A DNA stretch of 64,000 nt from Pedobacter psychrophilus (GTDB taxonomy: Bacteria > Bacteroidota > Bacteroidia > Sphingobacteriales > Sphingobacteriaceae). Positions 18,158 through 27,289 of this stretch are shown here, in pieces (position 1 is the first letter of the stretch; each line of letters opens with the position of its first letter). The stretch lies in assembly GCF_001652725.1 (NCBI RefSeq), contig NZ_LWHJ01000011.1, positions 558,001 to 622,000 on the forward strand, written 5' to 3'. A model generated the notes under the pieces. It saw only the letters and a list, made by a program, of their open reading frames with translations, was not told the origin of the DNA and searched no databases. Made by a program: the position numbers and the translations under genes.

Positions 18158-18789
18158 ACCTAATTAATATAATTAATCGATTACCTCAATCTATTTAAAA
18201 ATTTAATCAACTAATTATACTTTTTCGTTGATTAATAATTCAATATTAGAATTACCAGAAATTAGCAATAAATTAGTTTTGTGCCATATCCTCGCTTACC
18301 TTGAATTCAGTATTTTCGCATAAAGCTGGGTCATTTTATACTATTGGGTATTTAGCATTATCAATATAGCCTCTGTACTACGCTTCATTATTTAAATATT
18401 AAAGAATGAATATATGTATATAAGATTTTGAGTATACTTCAGTAAAGTTTTGAAAATAAAAATTGTTTAAAAGAAATAGAATCTTTATTTTTGAACAAAT
18501 AGGTATAAACTTAATGTGAGTAAAACAGTGAGTAGCTATTGTAACGTTCATTCAACTTATTGATATATAAATATTTGCGGAAGGATTTAAACGTCCTGCC
18601 ATCCCGACTTTTAGGCTACAAAAAGTAACTAAAACCCTTTAAATTGTATGATTTAAGGGGTTTTTGTTTTAAGCTAATTTTTGTTTTGAAGCAAATGCAA
18701 TGTGGATTTGGACCATTTGTCTTTCATTTTTAATTATAAAAACAGCATTTTTGAATTAGTTGCTGCCAAATTAAACCACTTAAATTATC
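18158..18789. other. 632 bp spacer after the fucose operon
   Basis: Mostly AT-rich and without an intact gene. On the minus strand about 18230-18390 reads like protein sequence broken by stops and a frame change (for example GYIDNAKYPIV, then NDPALCENTEFKVSEDMAQ), which may be a coding relic; I cannot name the family. At 18577-18620 is a motif (GGAAGGATTTAAACGTCC followed by TGCCATCCCGAC) partly shared with the spacer at 22370-22490. A clear hairpin with T tract follows at 18631. Confidence 0.45.
18631..18665 (+). terminator. rho-independent terminator
   Basis: Stem AAAACCCTTTAAAT / ATTTAAGGGGTTTT (14 pairs, one G-T) with a 6-base loop, ending in a T run. It lies upstream of the esterase operon and may end transcription coming from the fucose operon or from a short transcript in the spacer. 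Confidence 0.7.
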
Positions 18790-20184
18790 ATGCGAAAAAT
18801 AACCCTATGCGCTGTACTTGTTTTCTATTTTTTTAACGGAATTGCTGCTATAAAACTTCCTGCTTTGGTAGGTAATAACATGGTTTTACAGCAACAAACG
18901 GAGGTAAAAATTTGGGGTTGGGCAAAAGCAGGAAGTAAGATTTCTATTTCGCCTACTTGGGAAACTAAAACTTATACCACCAATACCGCAAAAAATGGAA
19001 CTTGGCAAACTGTTATAAAAACACCAATTCCGGGTGGACCATATCAGATAAAATTAAGTGGGGACGGCGATTTAAAATTAAGTAATATTCTAATTGGCGA
19101 AGTTTGGGTTTGTTCTGGTCAGTCTAATATGGAAATGGCTATGCGTGGAAATTCATCACCTATTCTAAATGCCAATCAGATTATTTTAGATGCAGATCAT
19201 CCTAACATTAGGCTTTTTAAGGTAAAATCCACCAGTTCTATTTCTCCATTGGATGATGTTAAAGGTCAATGGGATCAATCAAGATCGGCTACAGCCAGAG
19301 AATTTAGTGCCATTGGTTATCAATTTGCCGAGATTTTAAACAAAAAATTAAATGTTCCTATCGGGATGATCATGTCTACAGTTGGCGGAACCATGGTAGA
19401 AGCTTGGATGAGTAATACAGCTTTATCGGCATTTCCTCAGATGAAAATTCCATCAACTTTAGAGGGTAACAATTATCCGCATAGAGAACCTACTGCACTT
19501 TTTAATTCGATGGTTGCACCGCTTTTAAAATATAACATTAGAGGGATTATCTGGTTGCAAGGAGAAAGTAACCGACATGAGTCCGAACTTTATGAGCAAC
19601 TTTTCCCTGCAATGGTTAGCGATTGGCGTAAACAATGGGGAATTGGCGAGTTCCCTTTTTATTACGGTCAAATTGCCCCTTATGGCTCTACCGATACCAC
19701 GAGAAGCGGAGCAAGATTACGTGAGGCTCAATTAAATGATATGGATATCATCCCAAATAGTGGAATGGCCGTTTTGTTAGATGTAGGTATGGAAAACGAT
19801 ATCCATTTTATGGATAAAACCATTCCGGCGCAACGCTTGGCTTATTGGGCTTTGGGAAAAACTTATGGAATTCCCGGCATCGCTTATCAATCTCCAAAAT
19901 ATAAATCGATGAAAATTGAGGGTAATAAAGCAATTTTAATTTTTGATTATGCACCTTATTTAACCAGTTATAGAAAACCATTAACATTGTTTGAAGTAGC
20001 TGGAGAAGATAAAGTTTTTCATCAGGCGAAAGCCACTATAGAGAAAAACACAGTAACGGTTACTAGCGAAGACGTTAAAAAACCTGTTGCCGTAAGATAT
20101 GCTTATAAAGAGTGGGTAATGGGAGAGTTGTATAATAACGATGGTTTGCCAGCATCTTCTTTCCGTACTGATGACTGGAAATAG
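18790..20184 (+). CDS. sialate O-acetylesterase-type carbohydrate esterase
   Basis: Secreted SGNH-fold carbohydrate O-acetylesterase of 464 residues (SIAE family). A signal peptide (MRKITLCAVLVFYFFNGIAA) is followed by a small beta domain starting LPALVGNNMVLQQ. The catalytic Ser112 sits in VCSGQSNMEM, and the catalytic Asp/His are likely in ENDIHFMDK (His339). The ending DGLPASSFRTDDW is typical. SIAE homologues in polysaccharide-utilisation loci remove acetyl groups from many glycans, so no sialic acid is implied. It is the first of three esterase genes with gaps of 4 and -1 bases, so they form an operon. The first esterase domain of the protein at 29040-32276 is a paralogue. Confidence 0.9.
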   Translation: MRKITLCAVLVFYFFNGIAAIKLPALVGNNMVLQQQTEVKIWGWAKAGSKISISPTWETKTYTTNTAKNGTWQTVIKTPIPGGPYQIKLSGDGDLKLSNILIGEVWVCSGQSNMEMAMRGNSSPILNANQIILDADHPNIRLFKVKSTSSISPLDDVKGQWDQSRSATAREFSAIGYQFAEILNKKLNVPIGMIMSTVGGTMVEAWMSNTALSAFPQMKIPSTLEGNNYPHREPTALFNSMVAPLLKYNIRGIIWLQGESNRHESELYEQLFPAMVSDWRKQWGIGEFPFYYGQIAPYGSTDTTRSGARLREAQLNDMDIIPNSGMAVLLDVGMENDIHFMDKTIPAQRLAYWALGKTYGIPGIAYQSPKYKSMKIEGNKAILIFDYAPYLTSYRKPLTLFEVAGEDKVFHQAKATIEKNTVTVTSEDVKKPVAVRYAYKEWVMGELYNNDGLPASSFRTDDWK

Positions 20185-20188
20185 TAAA

Positions 20189-21034
20189 ATGAAAAGATTT
20201 GTTTTGATTTTTTGTTTGCTGATAGGATCAAAAGTTTATGCTCAAAAGCCTATTACTTTAAAGCTTTGGCCAAATGAAATACCTAATCAAAAAGGAAATA
20301 GGGTAGCATTTAAATCTACTTTAGATAGTAGCAAAAACTTGATTAAAATTACCGAGGTTACAGATCCTTTAATTGAGATTTACTCGCCTAAGGTTAAAAC
20401 AAATAAAGCTGCAATTATCATTAGCCCTGGCGGCGGGCAAAAATTTTTAGCTTGGAATTTAGAAGGTACAGAGATTGCAAGTTGGTTAACAAATTTAGGC
20501 TATACTGCCGTTGTTTTGCAATACAGGGTACCAAATAATCAAATTGGTTCGGTTAAAGATTTGCAAAGAGCTATTAAAACCATGCGTTTTAATGCAGCTA
20601 AATTTAATATTGATACCAATAAAATTGGAGTGATAGGATTTTCTGCTGGTGGTAATTTAAGTGCAAGAGCTGCTACTAATTTTAAGTTAAAAACAGAAGA
20701 CGTAACTGATGAAATAGATAAATTATCTAGCCGGCCAGATTTTGCTTTATTGATTTATCCAGGTTCAATGTCAACAGGAGTAGACCGACATTTAATTGCA
20801 GGAATCCCTGTAGATATAGATACTCCACCTGTTTTTATTTTTGTAGCTAGCGATGATCCATATAATATTCCCTTTAGCATGGGCTTGGAATTAAGGAAAA
20901 ACAAAATCCCTTTCGAGTTTCATATTACTCCCAAAGGAGGTCATGGTTATGGGCTTAGAAAAGGAAATCCAGCTGCAGAAGCTTGGCCTTCTCTAGCTCA
21001 AAATTGGCTAAATTCTATATTAAATCTAAATTGA
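20189..21034 (+). CDS. secreted alpha/beta-hydrolase esterase
   Basis: Alpha/beta-hydrolase of 281 residues, read from the ATG at 20189. That start gives a clean signal peptide (MKRFVLIFCLLIGSKVYAQ) and a 4-base gap from the previous gene. An oxyanion-type SPGGG turn precedes the nucleophile elbow GFSAGG with Ser152; the Asp is probably in VASDDPYN and the His in KGGHGYGL. The fold and motifs fit the COG0657 group, which includes xylan and pectin acetylesterases. The role is probably deacylation of the same glycan as its two operon partners. The exact substrate is unknown. Confidence 0.85.
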   Translation: MKRFVLIFCLLIGSKVYAQKPITLKLWPNEIPNQKGNRVAFKSTLDSSKNLIKITEVTDPLIEIYSPKVKTNKAAIIISPGGGQKFLAWNLEGTEIASWLTNLGYTAVVLQYRVPNNQIGSVKDLQRAIKTMRFNAAKFNIDTNKIGVIGFSAGGNLSARAATNFKLKTEDVTDEIDKLSSRPDFALLIYPGSMSTGVDRHLIAGIPVDIDTPPVFIFVASDDPYNIPFSMGLELRKNKIPFEFHITPKGGHGYGLRKGNPAAEAWPSLAQNWLNSILNLN

Positions 21035-22308
21035 TGCGCCTAATCTCAAAATTTAAACTTTCATTTTTTTTAGTTCTATTTTTTTTGCTTACGCTGATGT
21101 TAACTAACCTGAAAGCTCAAACTTTAGTTGAAAAAGAAGTTCCAGTATATACCTTGCCATCTTTAACAATCTTAAATAATGGACAAGAAATTAAAACTGC
21201 TAAAGTTTGGGAAAACAAAAGAAGGGATGAAATTATAGCGCTTTTAAAAAATGAAATGTATGGTACAATGCCAGAGAAACCAAAAAGAATGGCTTTTAAG
21301 GTTTTTGATGTTGATAGTAATGCATTAAATGGCAAGGCAACCAGAAAGCAAGTAAGGGTAATTTTTGATAAGAAAGTAGATAGTGTTTTTATGGATATCC
21401 TCATTTATATCCCCAATAAATCAAGGCAACCTGTTCCATTAATTTTAGGATTAAATTTTGCAGGTAATCAAGAAGCACTTAATGATCCAAAAATTAAAAT
21501 TACTGAAAGTTGGGTTGCTAAAAAATCAAAAGGAGCAATCAATAATAAAGCTTCGGAAGCGTCAAGAGGATATTCTACAGATGTTTTTCCCATAGAGCGC
21601 ATGATTGATGAAGGTTATGCGGCTGCAACAATTTATGCTGGAGATATTAATCCAGACTATTTTAACCTAACTAATGCGGTCCAATCGCTGTATCTTAAAT
21701 TACAAAATCGAAAAGATAATTTTAGCACCATTGGTGCTTGGGCTTGGGGTTTAAGCAGGGCAATGGATTATTTTGAAAAAGATAATCAGATTGATGAAAA
21801 AAGAGTCGTTTTAACTGGTTTATCACGATTAGGAAAAGCAGCTTTGTGGGCTGGTGCACTAGATCAGCGTTTTGCAATTGTAATTAGTACCGAGTCTGGG
21901 AAAGGCGGCGATGCACTATTTAAAAGAGAATTTGGTGAATCTGTAGATCGTATTATAAAAGTATTCCCTCAATGGTTTTGCGCTAATTTTAATAAGTATG
22001 CCAATAATGTAGCTCAAATGCAGTTTGACCAACATATGGTTTTAGCTTTAGTTGCCCCAAGACCGCTTTATATTGGCACTGCACAAGAAGATTTAAATGA
22101 GGATCCAAAAGGAGAATTTTTATCGTTAAAAGCAGCAGAACCTATTTATAAACTATATGGATTTAAAGGTTTGCCAATTAATGAATTTCCAAAGGTCAAC
22201 TCTCCCGTACATAACGAAAAAATGGGGTTCCATTTAAGAGAAGGTAAACACGGCATTACTGCTTATGATTGGGATAACTACTTTGTTTTTATTAAAAGTA
22301 GATTATAA
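21034..22308 (+). CDS. CE15-like glucuronoyl esterase
   Basis: Secreted esterase of 424 residues. The ATG at 21034 overlaps the previous stop by one base (TGATG) and begins a signal peptide ending near LKAQ. The nucleophile elbow GLSRLGKA (Ser264) followed by LWAGALDQRFA and STESGKGG, then FPQWFCANFNKYANN, APRPLYIGTAQEDL and the His406 in KHGITAYDW, are the blocks of bacterial CE15 enzymes. These cleave esters of (4-O-methyl-)glucuronic acid. This implies that the target glycan carries esterified glucuronate, in line with the GH2 beta-glucuronidase-like gene and UxuA in this window. Activity on a different uronate ester is possible. Confidence 0.85.
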   Translation: MRLISKFKLSFFLVLFFLLTLMLTNLKAQTLVEKEVPVYTLPSLTILNNGQEIKTAKVWENKRRDEIIALLKNEMYGTMPEKPKRMAFKVFDVDSNALNGKATRKQVRVIFDKKVDSVFMDILIYIPNKSRQPVPLILGLNFAGNQEALNDPKIKITESWVAKKSKGAINNKASEASRGYSTDVFPIERMIDEGYAAATIYAGDINPDYFNLTNAVQSLYLKLQNRKDNFSTIGAWAWGLSRAMDYFEKDNQIDEKRVVLTGLSRLGKAALWAGALDQRFAIVISTESGKGGDALFKREFGESVDRIIKVFPQWFCANFNKYANNVAQMQFDQHMVLALVAPRPLYIGTAQEDLNEDPKGEFLSLKAAEPIYKLYGFKGLPINEFPKVNSPVHNEKMGFHLREGKHGITAYDWDNYFVFIKSRL

Positions 22309-22402
22309 ACTTGTTAAAGATTTTCTTTTAATTATCTATTTATCATTGATTTAATACGTTTATCTATATATTTTTTGCGTTAACGATTGAAGCGACATCC
22401 CA

Positions 22403-22426
22403 GCCAGTAGTCTGGCAAGCTTTTTT
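22403..22426 (+). terminator. hairpin with T tract after the esterase operon
   Basis: GCCAG-TAGT-CTGGC hairpin followed after four bases by six Ts, about 95 bases past the CE15-like stop. The stem is short. It also lies inside a motif reminiscent of a dispersed intergenic element. Confidence 0.4.
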
Positions 22427-22563
22427 GGATTTTCTGACAAAAAGATATAGTGGAAAGCGTGTGAAAACGTCCAAATAACAATATTAATAGATTGATAAAA
22501 TAATTTGACTTTAAATATTTACTTTGCTTTTTAGCTAACTCAACCTTTTATAATTCTTTTTCT

Positions 22564-25500
22564 GTGAAAATAATTTTTAAACCAATTTTTTGTTTCTTAT
22601 TGATTTTCTTTTTGGGAGGGAGAATTTTTGGACAAATTCAATCCATTAATTTTAAACATTTAACCATAAATGAAGGTCTTTCACAAAACACTATTTATTG
22701 CACTTTTCAGGATAAAAAAGGATTTATTTGGGTAGGCACAGAAGATGGCTTAAACCGATTTGATGGTGTAGATTGGCTTATTTTTAAGCATGAACTTAGT
22801 AACAAACATAGTTTATCTAACAATCAGGTAAATGATATTGCACAAGCCGAGGATGGTAAATTAATTATTGCAACTGCCGATGGTTTAAATGTTTATGATC
22901 CTGCAAAAGATATTTTTAATAGGGTAAATTTACATACTTCTAAGGGGCAAATCAATGAGTTTGTAAGCTCAGTATTTAAAGATAGTAAAGGGAGGTTTTG
23001 GATAGGAAGTAGAGATGGTTTAAAATTATTAAATCAAGAAAAAACAGCCATCCAAAAATCATTTAGTTTTAATCCAAATAAAGGCGGTTTAAATCCTGAA
23101 AAAATCCTGAATACTTTTGAATCAAACAATGGGCAACTTTGGGTAAATACTGGTACAGGCTTAAAATTATTCAATTTAAAATCGCTTCAATTTGAAAATT
23201 TACCTAAAGAAATTGCTAATAATAAGGTTTTAAATGAAGGCAATATTAGGGTAATCAAACAGGATAATATCAATAATTTTTGGTTTGGTACAGAAGCTAA
23301 TGGTCTATTTTATTATGATGTTGCCAAACAAACCATCATCAACTATAGAAATAATCCAGTTGCAAATAGTATTGCTTCTAATGTGGTTAGAGATGTTTTC
23401 TTTTACTCACCAACAGAAATTTGGATAGGCACAAGAGATGGTTTAAGTATTTTGAACTTAGAAACACAGCGTTTTAATAATTATGTGTATGATAAGTATA
23501 ACCCTAATAGTTTATCCCATAATTCTGTCCGCAATTTTTTAAGGGATAATGCGGGAAGTATTTGGTTAGGAACGTTTGCCGGAGGATTAAATATTTTTTA
23601 TGAGAGTAGTAGAAACTTCAATTATTTAGGAGAAAAATTAGGGAATGATTTAGGTTTAAACCACAGGGTTGTAAGTGCAATAAACCAGGAACCTGATGGA
23701 GGTTTATGGGTTGGGACCGAGGGCGGAGGTCTAAATTACATTGATAGGGCAAAAAATATCAGTCGTTTTTATCCAATTATTAACTTGGCAAATAACGGTA
23801 GCAATATTGTGAAGTGTTTGGTTGATGATGGTAAGGGGAAAATTTGGTTGGGTACGTATAATGGAATCAGTATTTTTGATAAAAAATCTCAAACATTTAG
23901 TGGTTTATTTAAATCAAGTTCTGATTTAAACTCTTCACAAAACTATCAAATTCATGATTTAGTTTTAGACGGCAATATCAGTTATATTGCAACTAACGGT
24001 AAGGGATTGATTATCCAATCACCTACAGAAACACAAGAATTAACCTATAATCAGAAAGACAATTCTACCATCAGTTCTAATAATTTAACCACTTTATTAA
24101 AGTTGGGGAATAGCTTATGGATTGGTTCTCAACGTGGATTAAATAAATATAACATTAACCAAAAAACATTTACAAGGTATTTAAATGAAGAAAATGATTT
24201 GAATTCGCTTTCTGCCAATTCAATTTTATGTTTATATAACGATAAAGAAGATAATTTATGGGTAGGAACAGAAGGTGGAGGAATAAATTTTTACGATAGT
24301 AAAAACAATAAATTTAAAGCCATTACTACAGCCAATGGCTTATCTAACAACGTAATACATAGTTTAATACAAGATAACGATGGTTTTTTATGGGCAAGTA
24401 CAAATAAAGGGATTTCAAAAATAAATATCCAAGCTTATCTAAAAGATTCTAAAAAAGTTTCAGTTATAAATTACAATGTTTCTGATGGTTTACAAAGTAA
24501 TCAGTTTTCTAATGAAGCAGTTGCAAAAGGAATAAACGGAGAATTGCTTTTTGGTGGAATTAATGGTATTACTTCTTTTTTCCCTGCTAAAATTAAGGCC
24601 AATGAATTTAAACCGAGAGTGGTTTTAACAGATTTTTTTATCCGTAATAAAGAGGTTTCCATTAACACCGAGGATTCTCCTTTAATCAATCAAATAGAAG
24701 AGACTGATGAGTTAACCCTAAGTTATGATCAAGCCTATTTTACTATAAAGTATGCTGCGTTAAACTTCATAAATCCAGAAAAAAATAATTATGCCTTTAA
24801 GTTAGAAGGTTTTAATGACGAGGATTGGAACGAGGTTGGTAATCAGAGGACGGCAACTTATACCAATTTAAGTCCGGGAAATTACGTTTTTAAGGTTAAG
24901 GCTTCTAATAACGATGGAGTTTGGAATGACCAGATAAGGACTTTAAAAATTAAGATTTTACCTCCTTTTTGGAAAACTTGGTGGGCTTATTTATTATACT
25001 TATCTATCATTGCGGGACTTTTATATTTGTATTATATATATTCTATAAGAACTGCTAAACTTAAAAACGAACTTGCTTTTGAGCATCAAAGTCATGAAAA
25101 GGATCAAGAATTAGCCCAACGTAAACTTGCCTTTTTTACCAATATTTCTCATGAGATTAAAACACCATTAACATTGATACTGGCTCCGGTAGAAAAACTT
25201 ATTGAATTGAACGCTGGGAACAATTTAGTTCAGAATCAGTTGGCTTTAATGCAAAGAAATGGTGAACGATTAGTTCGTTTAATTAACCAATTGCTAGACT
25301 TTAGAAAATTTGAAAGTGGTAAAATTAGGTTAAGAGCCGCTGAAGGTAATATGGTGAGATTTGTAAAGGAAGTTACCATGGCTTTTGATTCTTATGCAAA
25401 ATATTTAAAGATCAATTTGGTGGTTGATGTACAATCTAATAGCATTAAAACTTATTTTGATAGGGATAATTTCGAGAAGATAATTTACAACTTACTTTCT

Positions 25501-26730
25501 AATGCTTTAAAATTTACACCAGAAGGCGGGACAGTTAGGGTAGGAGTTAGGCAAGATATTAAAGATGATGGGGAAGGGTTTGTTTGCATTTTTGTAGAGG
25601 ATAATGGAAAAGGAATCCCAGAAAATTATATCGATAAAATATTTGATGAATTTGATCATAGCAATAATGATGACGATAATCCTTTAGGGACGGGAATTGG
25701 GCTTGCATTTACCAAAGCTTTAGTTCAACTTCATCATGGAAATATTACCGTACAAAGTGAAGAAACCACACGAATCAATAAAGGTTTTACGAAATTTACG
25801 GTTAAGATTCCTCTTGGTAGAAAGCATCTTTCTGAAGATGAGATTATAGAAAATTACAAAACCAGTGAAGATATTAAGCTTTATAGTTTAGATGAGGGAA
25901 ACATTGGCAATAGCGTAATTATTGAAGAAAAGAAACAGAAGTTTTTAGCAGACGCAGGGGATGAAGCTCCAATTATGTTAATTGTAGAAGATAATGCAGA
26001 AGTCCGTGATTTTTTAAAGGAACATTTCGAAAAATCTTTTAATGTACATACTGCCGAAAACGGGAAAATAGGTTTAGAAAAATCTTTAGAATTGATACCT
26101 GACATTATAATTAGCGATGTAATGATGCCTGAAATGACAGGTACAAAACTTTGTAACGAGATAAAATCTAATCAGGCAACTAGTCATATTCCAGTGATTT
26201 TACTTACTGCCCGTACTCCTTTAATCTTTAAGATAGAAGGCCTAGAAACTGGTGCCGACGATTATATCACGAAACCTTTCAGCATGAAAGTTGTGGAAAC
26301 AAGGGTTTGGAATTTACTAGAATTACGTAGACAATTACGTGAGCGTTATCGTAAAGAAATTTCTTTAGAACCTAAAAACATTGCTCTTAGTTCACCTGAT
26401 GAACGTTTTATAGAAAAGGTAATGAAGTTTATTGAAGACAATATTGGCGAACCCACCTTAAATGTAGAGGCTCTAGGAAAGGAAGTTGGAATGAGTAGGG
26501 TAACACTTTATCGTAAAATTAAAGGCTTAACCAATCAAACCACCATTGAGATTATCAGAAACGTCCGTATAAAAAGAGCCGCACAGTTATTAGAAACCAA
26601 ACATTATAATGTGAGTGAAGTGGCTTATATGGTTGGCTTTACTGATTTAGATTATTTTAGAAAATGTTTTAAAGAGCAGTTTAAAAAAACCCCTAAAGAT
26701 TACGGAAATTCTAAAGAAAAGGAAGTGTAA
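22564..26730 (+). CDS. hybrid two-component sensor-regulator (HTCS), second copy
   Basis: Membrane sensor-regulator of 1388 residues. The first codon is GTG; no in-frame ATG lies nearby that keeps the signal peptide (MKIIFKPIFCFLLIFFLGG). Order of parts: propeller repeats (WVGTEDGLNRFDG and many more, about 30-690), Y_Y_Y domain (about 745-805), membrane helix (about 807-830), HisKA with His863 in NISHEIKTP, ATPase (LLSNALKFTP; DNGKGIP; GTGIGLAF), receiver with Asp1185 in ISDVMMPEM, and an AraC-type DNA-binding domain (about 1285-1380). It lies downstream of the esterase operon and close to the SusCD genes, which are likely targets. It is a distant paralogue of the HTCS at 3981-8165, with different sensor blades. 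Confidence 0.95.
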   Translation: MKIIFKPIFCFLLIFFLGGRIFGQIQSINFKHLTINEGLSQNTIYCTFQDKKGFIWVGTEDGLNRFDGVDWLIFKHELSNKHSLSNNQVNDIAQAEDGKLIIATADGLNVYDPAKDIFNRVNLHTSKGQINEFVSSVFKDSKGRFWIGSRDGLKLLNQEKTAIQKSFSFNPNKGGLNPEKILNTFESNNGQLWVNTGTGLKLFNLKSLQFENLPKEIANNKVLNEGNIRVIKQDNINNFWFGTEANGLFYYDVAKQTIINYRNNPVANSIASNVVRDVFFYSPTEIWIGTRDGLSILNLETQRFNNYVYDKYNPNSLSHNSVRNFLRDNAGSIWLGTFAGGLNIFYESSRNFNYLGEKLGNDLGLNHRVVSAINQEPDGGLWVGTEGGGLNYIDRAKNISRFYPIINLANNGSNIVKCLVDDGKGKIWLGTYNGISIFDKKSQTFSGLFKSSSDLNSSQNYQIHDLVLDGNISYIATNGKGLIIQSPTETQELTYNQKDNSTISSNNLTTLLKLGNSLWIGSQRGLNKYNINQKTFTRYLNEENDLNSLSANSILCLYNDKEDNLWVGTEGGGINFYDSKNNKFKAITTANGLSNNVIHSLIQDNDGFLWASTNKGISKINIQAYLKDSKKVSVINYNVSDGLQSNQFSNEAVAKGINGELLFGGINGITSFFPAKIKANEFKPRVVLTDFFIRNKEVSINTEDSPLINQIEETDELTLSYDQAYFTIKYAALNFINPEKNNYAFKLEGFNDEDWNEVGNQRTATYTNLSPGNYVFKVKASNNDGVWNDQIRTLKIKILPPFWKTWWAYLLYLSIIAGLLYLYYIYSIRTAKLKNELAFEHQSHEKDQELAQRKLAFFTNISHEIKTPLTLILAPVEKLIELNAGNNLVQNQLALMQRNGERLVRLINQLLDFRKFESGKIRLRAAEGNMVRFVKEVTMAFDSYAKYLKINLVVDVQSNSIKTYFDRDNFEKIIYNLLSNALKFTPEGGTVRVGVRQDIKDDGEGFVCIFVEDNGKGIPENYIDKIFDEFDHSNNDDDNPLGTGIGLAFTKALVQLHHGNITVQSEETTRINKGFTKFTVKIPLGRKHLSEDEIIENYKTSEDIKLYSLDEGNIGNSVIIEEKKQKFLADAGDEAPIMLIVEDNAEVRDFLKEHFEKSFNVHTAENGKIGLEKSLELIPDIIISDVMMPEMTGTKLCNEIKSNQATSHIPVILLTARTPLIFKIEGLETGADDYITKPFSMKVVETRVWNLLELRRQLRERYRKEISLEPKNIALSSPDERFIEKVMKFIEDNIGEPTLNVEALGKEVGMSRVTLYRKIKGLTNQTTIEIIRNVRIKRAAQLLETKHYNVSEVAYMVGFTDLDYFRKCFKEQFKKTPKDYGNSKEKEV

Positions 26731-26764
26731 ATTTTAATTTTCATGATTCTAAGGATTAAAATTG

Positions 26765-27230
26765 TCTGAATATTAGTTTTCAGGAATATAGGATTCTCAA
26801 GAATAACCTATCAAACATAGATTAGTGAAATATTCTTTCCATTAAGATTAGTATTTATTGGTGTAATTAGTGGCAAAAAGTCTGAATCTTGATTTTCAGG
26901 ATTACAGCATTTTCAAGATTAGACTTATCAAACGTAGATTAGTGAAATATTCTTTCCATCTGGATTAGAGTTTATTAGTGCAATTAGTGGCAAAATATCT
27001 GAATCTTGATTTTCAGGATTATAGGATTTTCAAGATTAGACTTATCAAACGTAGATTAGTGAAATATTCTTTCCATTAAGATTAGGGTTTATTAGTGCAA
27101 TTAGTGGCAAAATATCTGAATCTTGATGTTCAGGATACAGGATTTTCAAGATTAGACTTATCAAACATAGATTAGTGAGATATTATTTCCATTCAAATTT
27201 GCGTTTATTTCGAGCTATTAGTGGCAAAAC
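26765..27230. repeat. four tandem copies of a ~117 bp intergenic repeat
   Basis: Four head-to-tail units start at 26765, 26881, 26998 and 27115, with lengths 116, 117, 117 and 116. Each begins TCTGAAT and ends ATTAGTGGCAAAA. Each of units 2 and 3 contains the inverted pair AATCTTGA ... TCAAGATT about 20 bases apart, while units 1 and 4 are more diverged. No long open frame crosses them. They fill the space between the HTCS gene and the terminator at 27241. Confidence 0.92.
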
Positions 27231-27240
27231 TAAAACAAAA

Positions 27241-27268
27241 AAAAACGCCCCATTTGGGGCGTTTTTTA
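27241..27268. terminator. strong bidirectional terminator
   Basis: AAAAACGCCCC-ATTT-GGGGCGTTTTT: an 11-pair stem with A and T tracts on the two sides. It can stop the minus-strand gene that ends at 27290 and any readthrough from the HTCS gene and the repeats. Confidence 0.9.
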
Positions 27269-27289
27269 TATAATCTCAACGAACTAAAT

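Noticed and set aside
18577-18620. tRNA-like 3' end on the minus strand
   Set aside because: GGATTTAAACG resembles a T-arm complement, but no matching acceptor stem or anticodon arm could be folded.
18790-20184. Sialic acid metabolism from the SIAE-type name
   Set aside because: No sialidase, sialic acid lyase or transporter is nearby; SIAE-type esterases in such loci deacetylate many glycans.
26765-27230. CRISPR array
   Set aside because: The units are 116-117 bases long and similar over their whole length, without unique spacers, and no cas gene is present.
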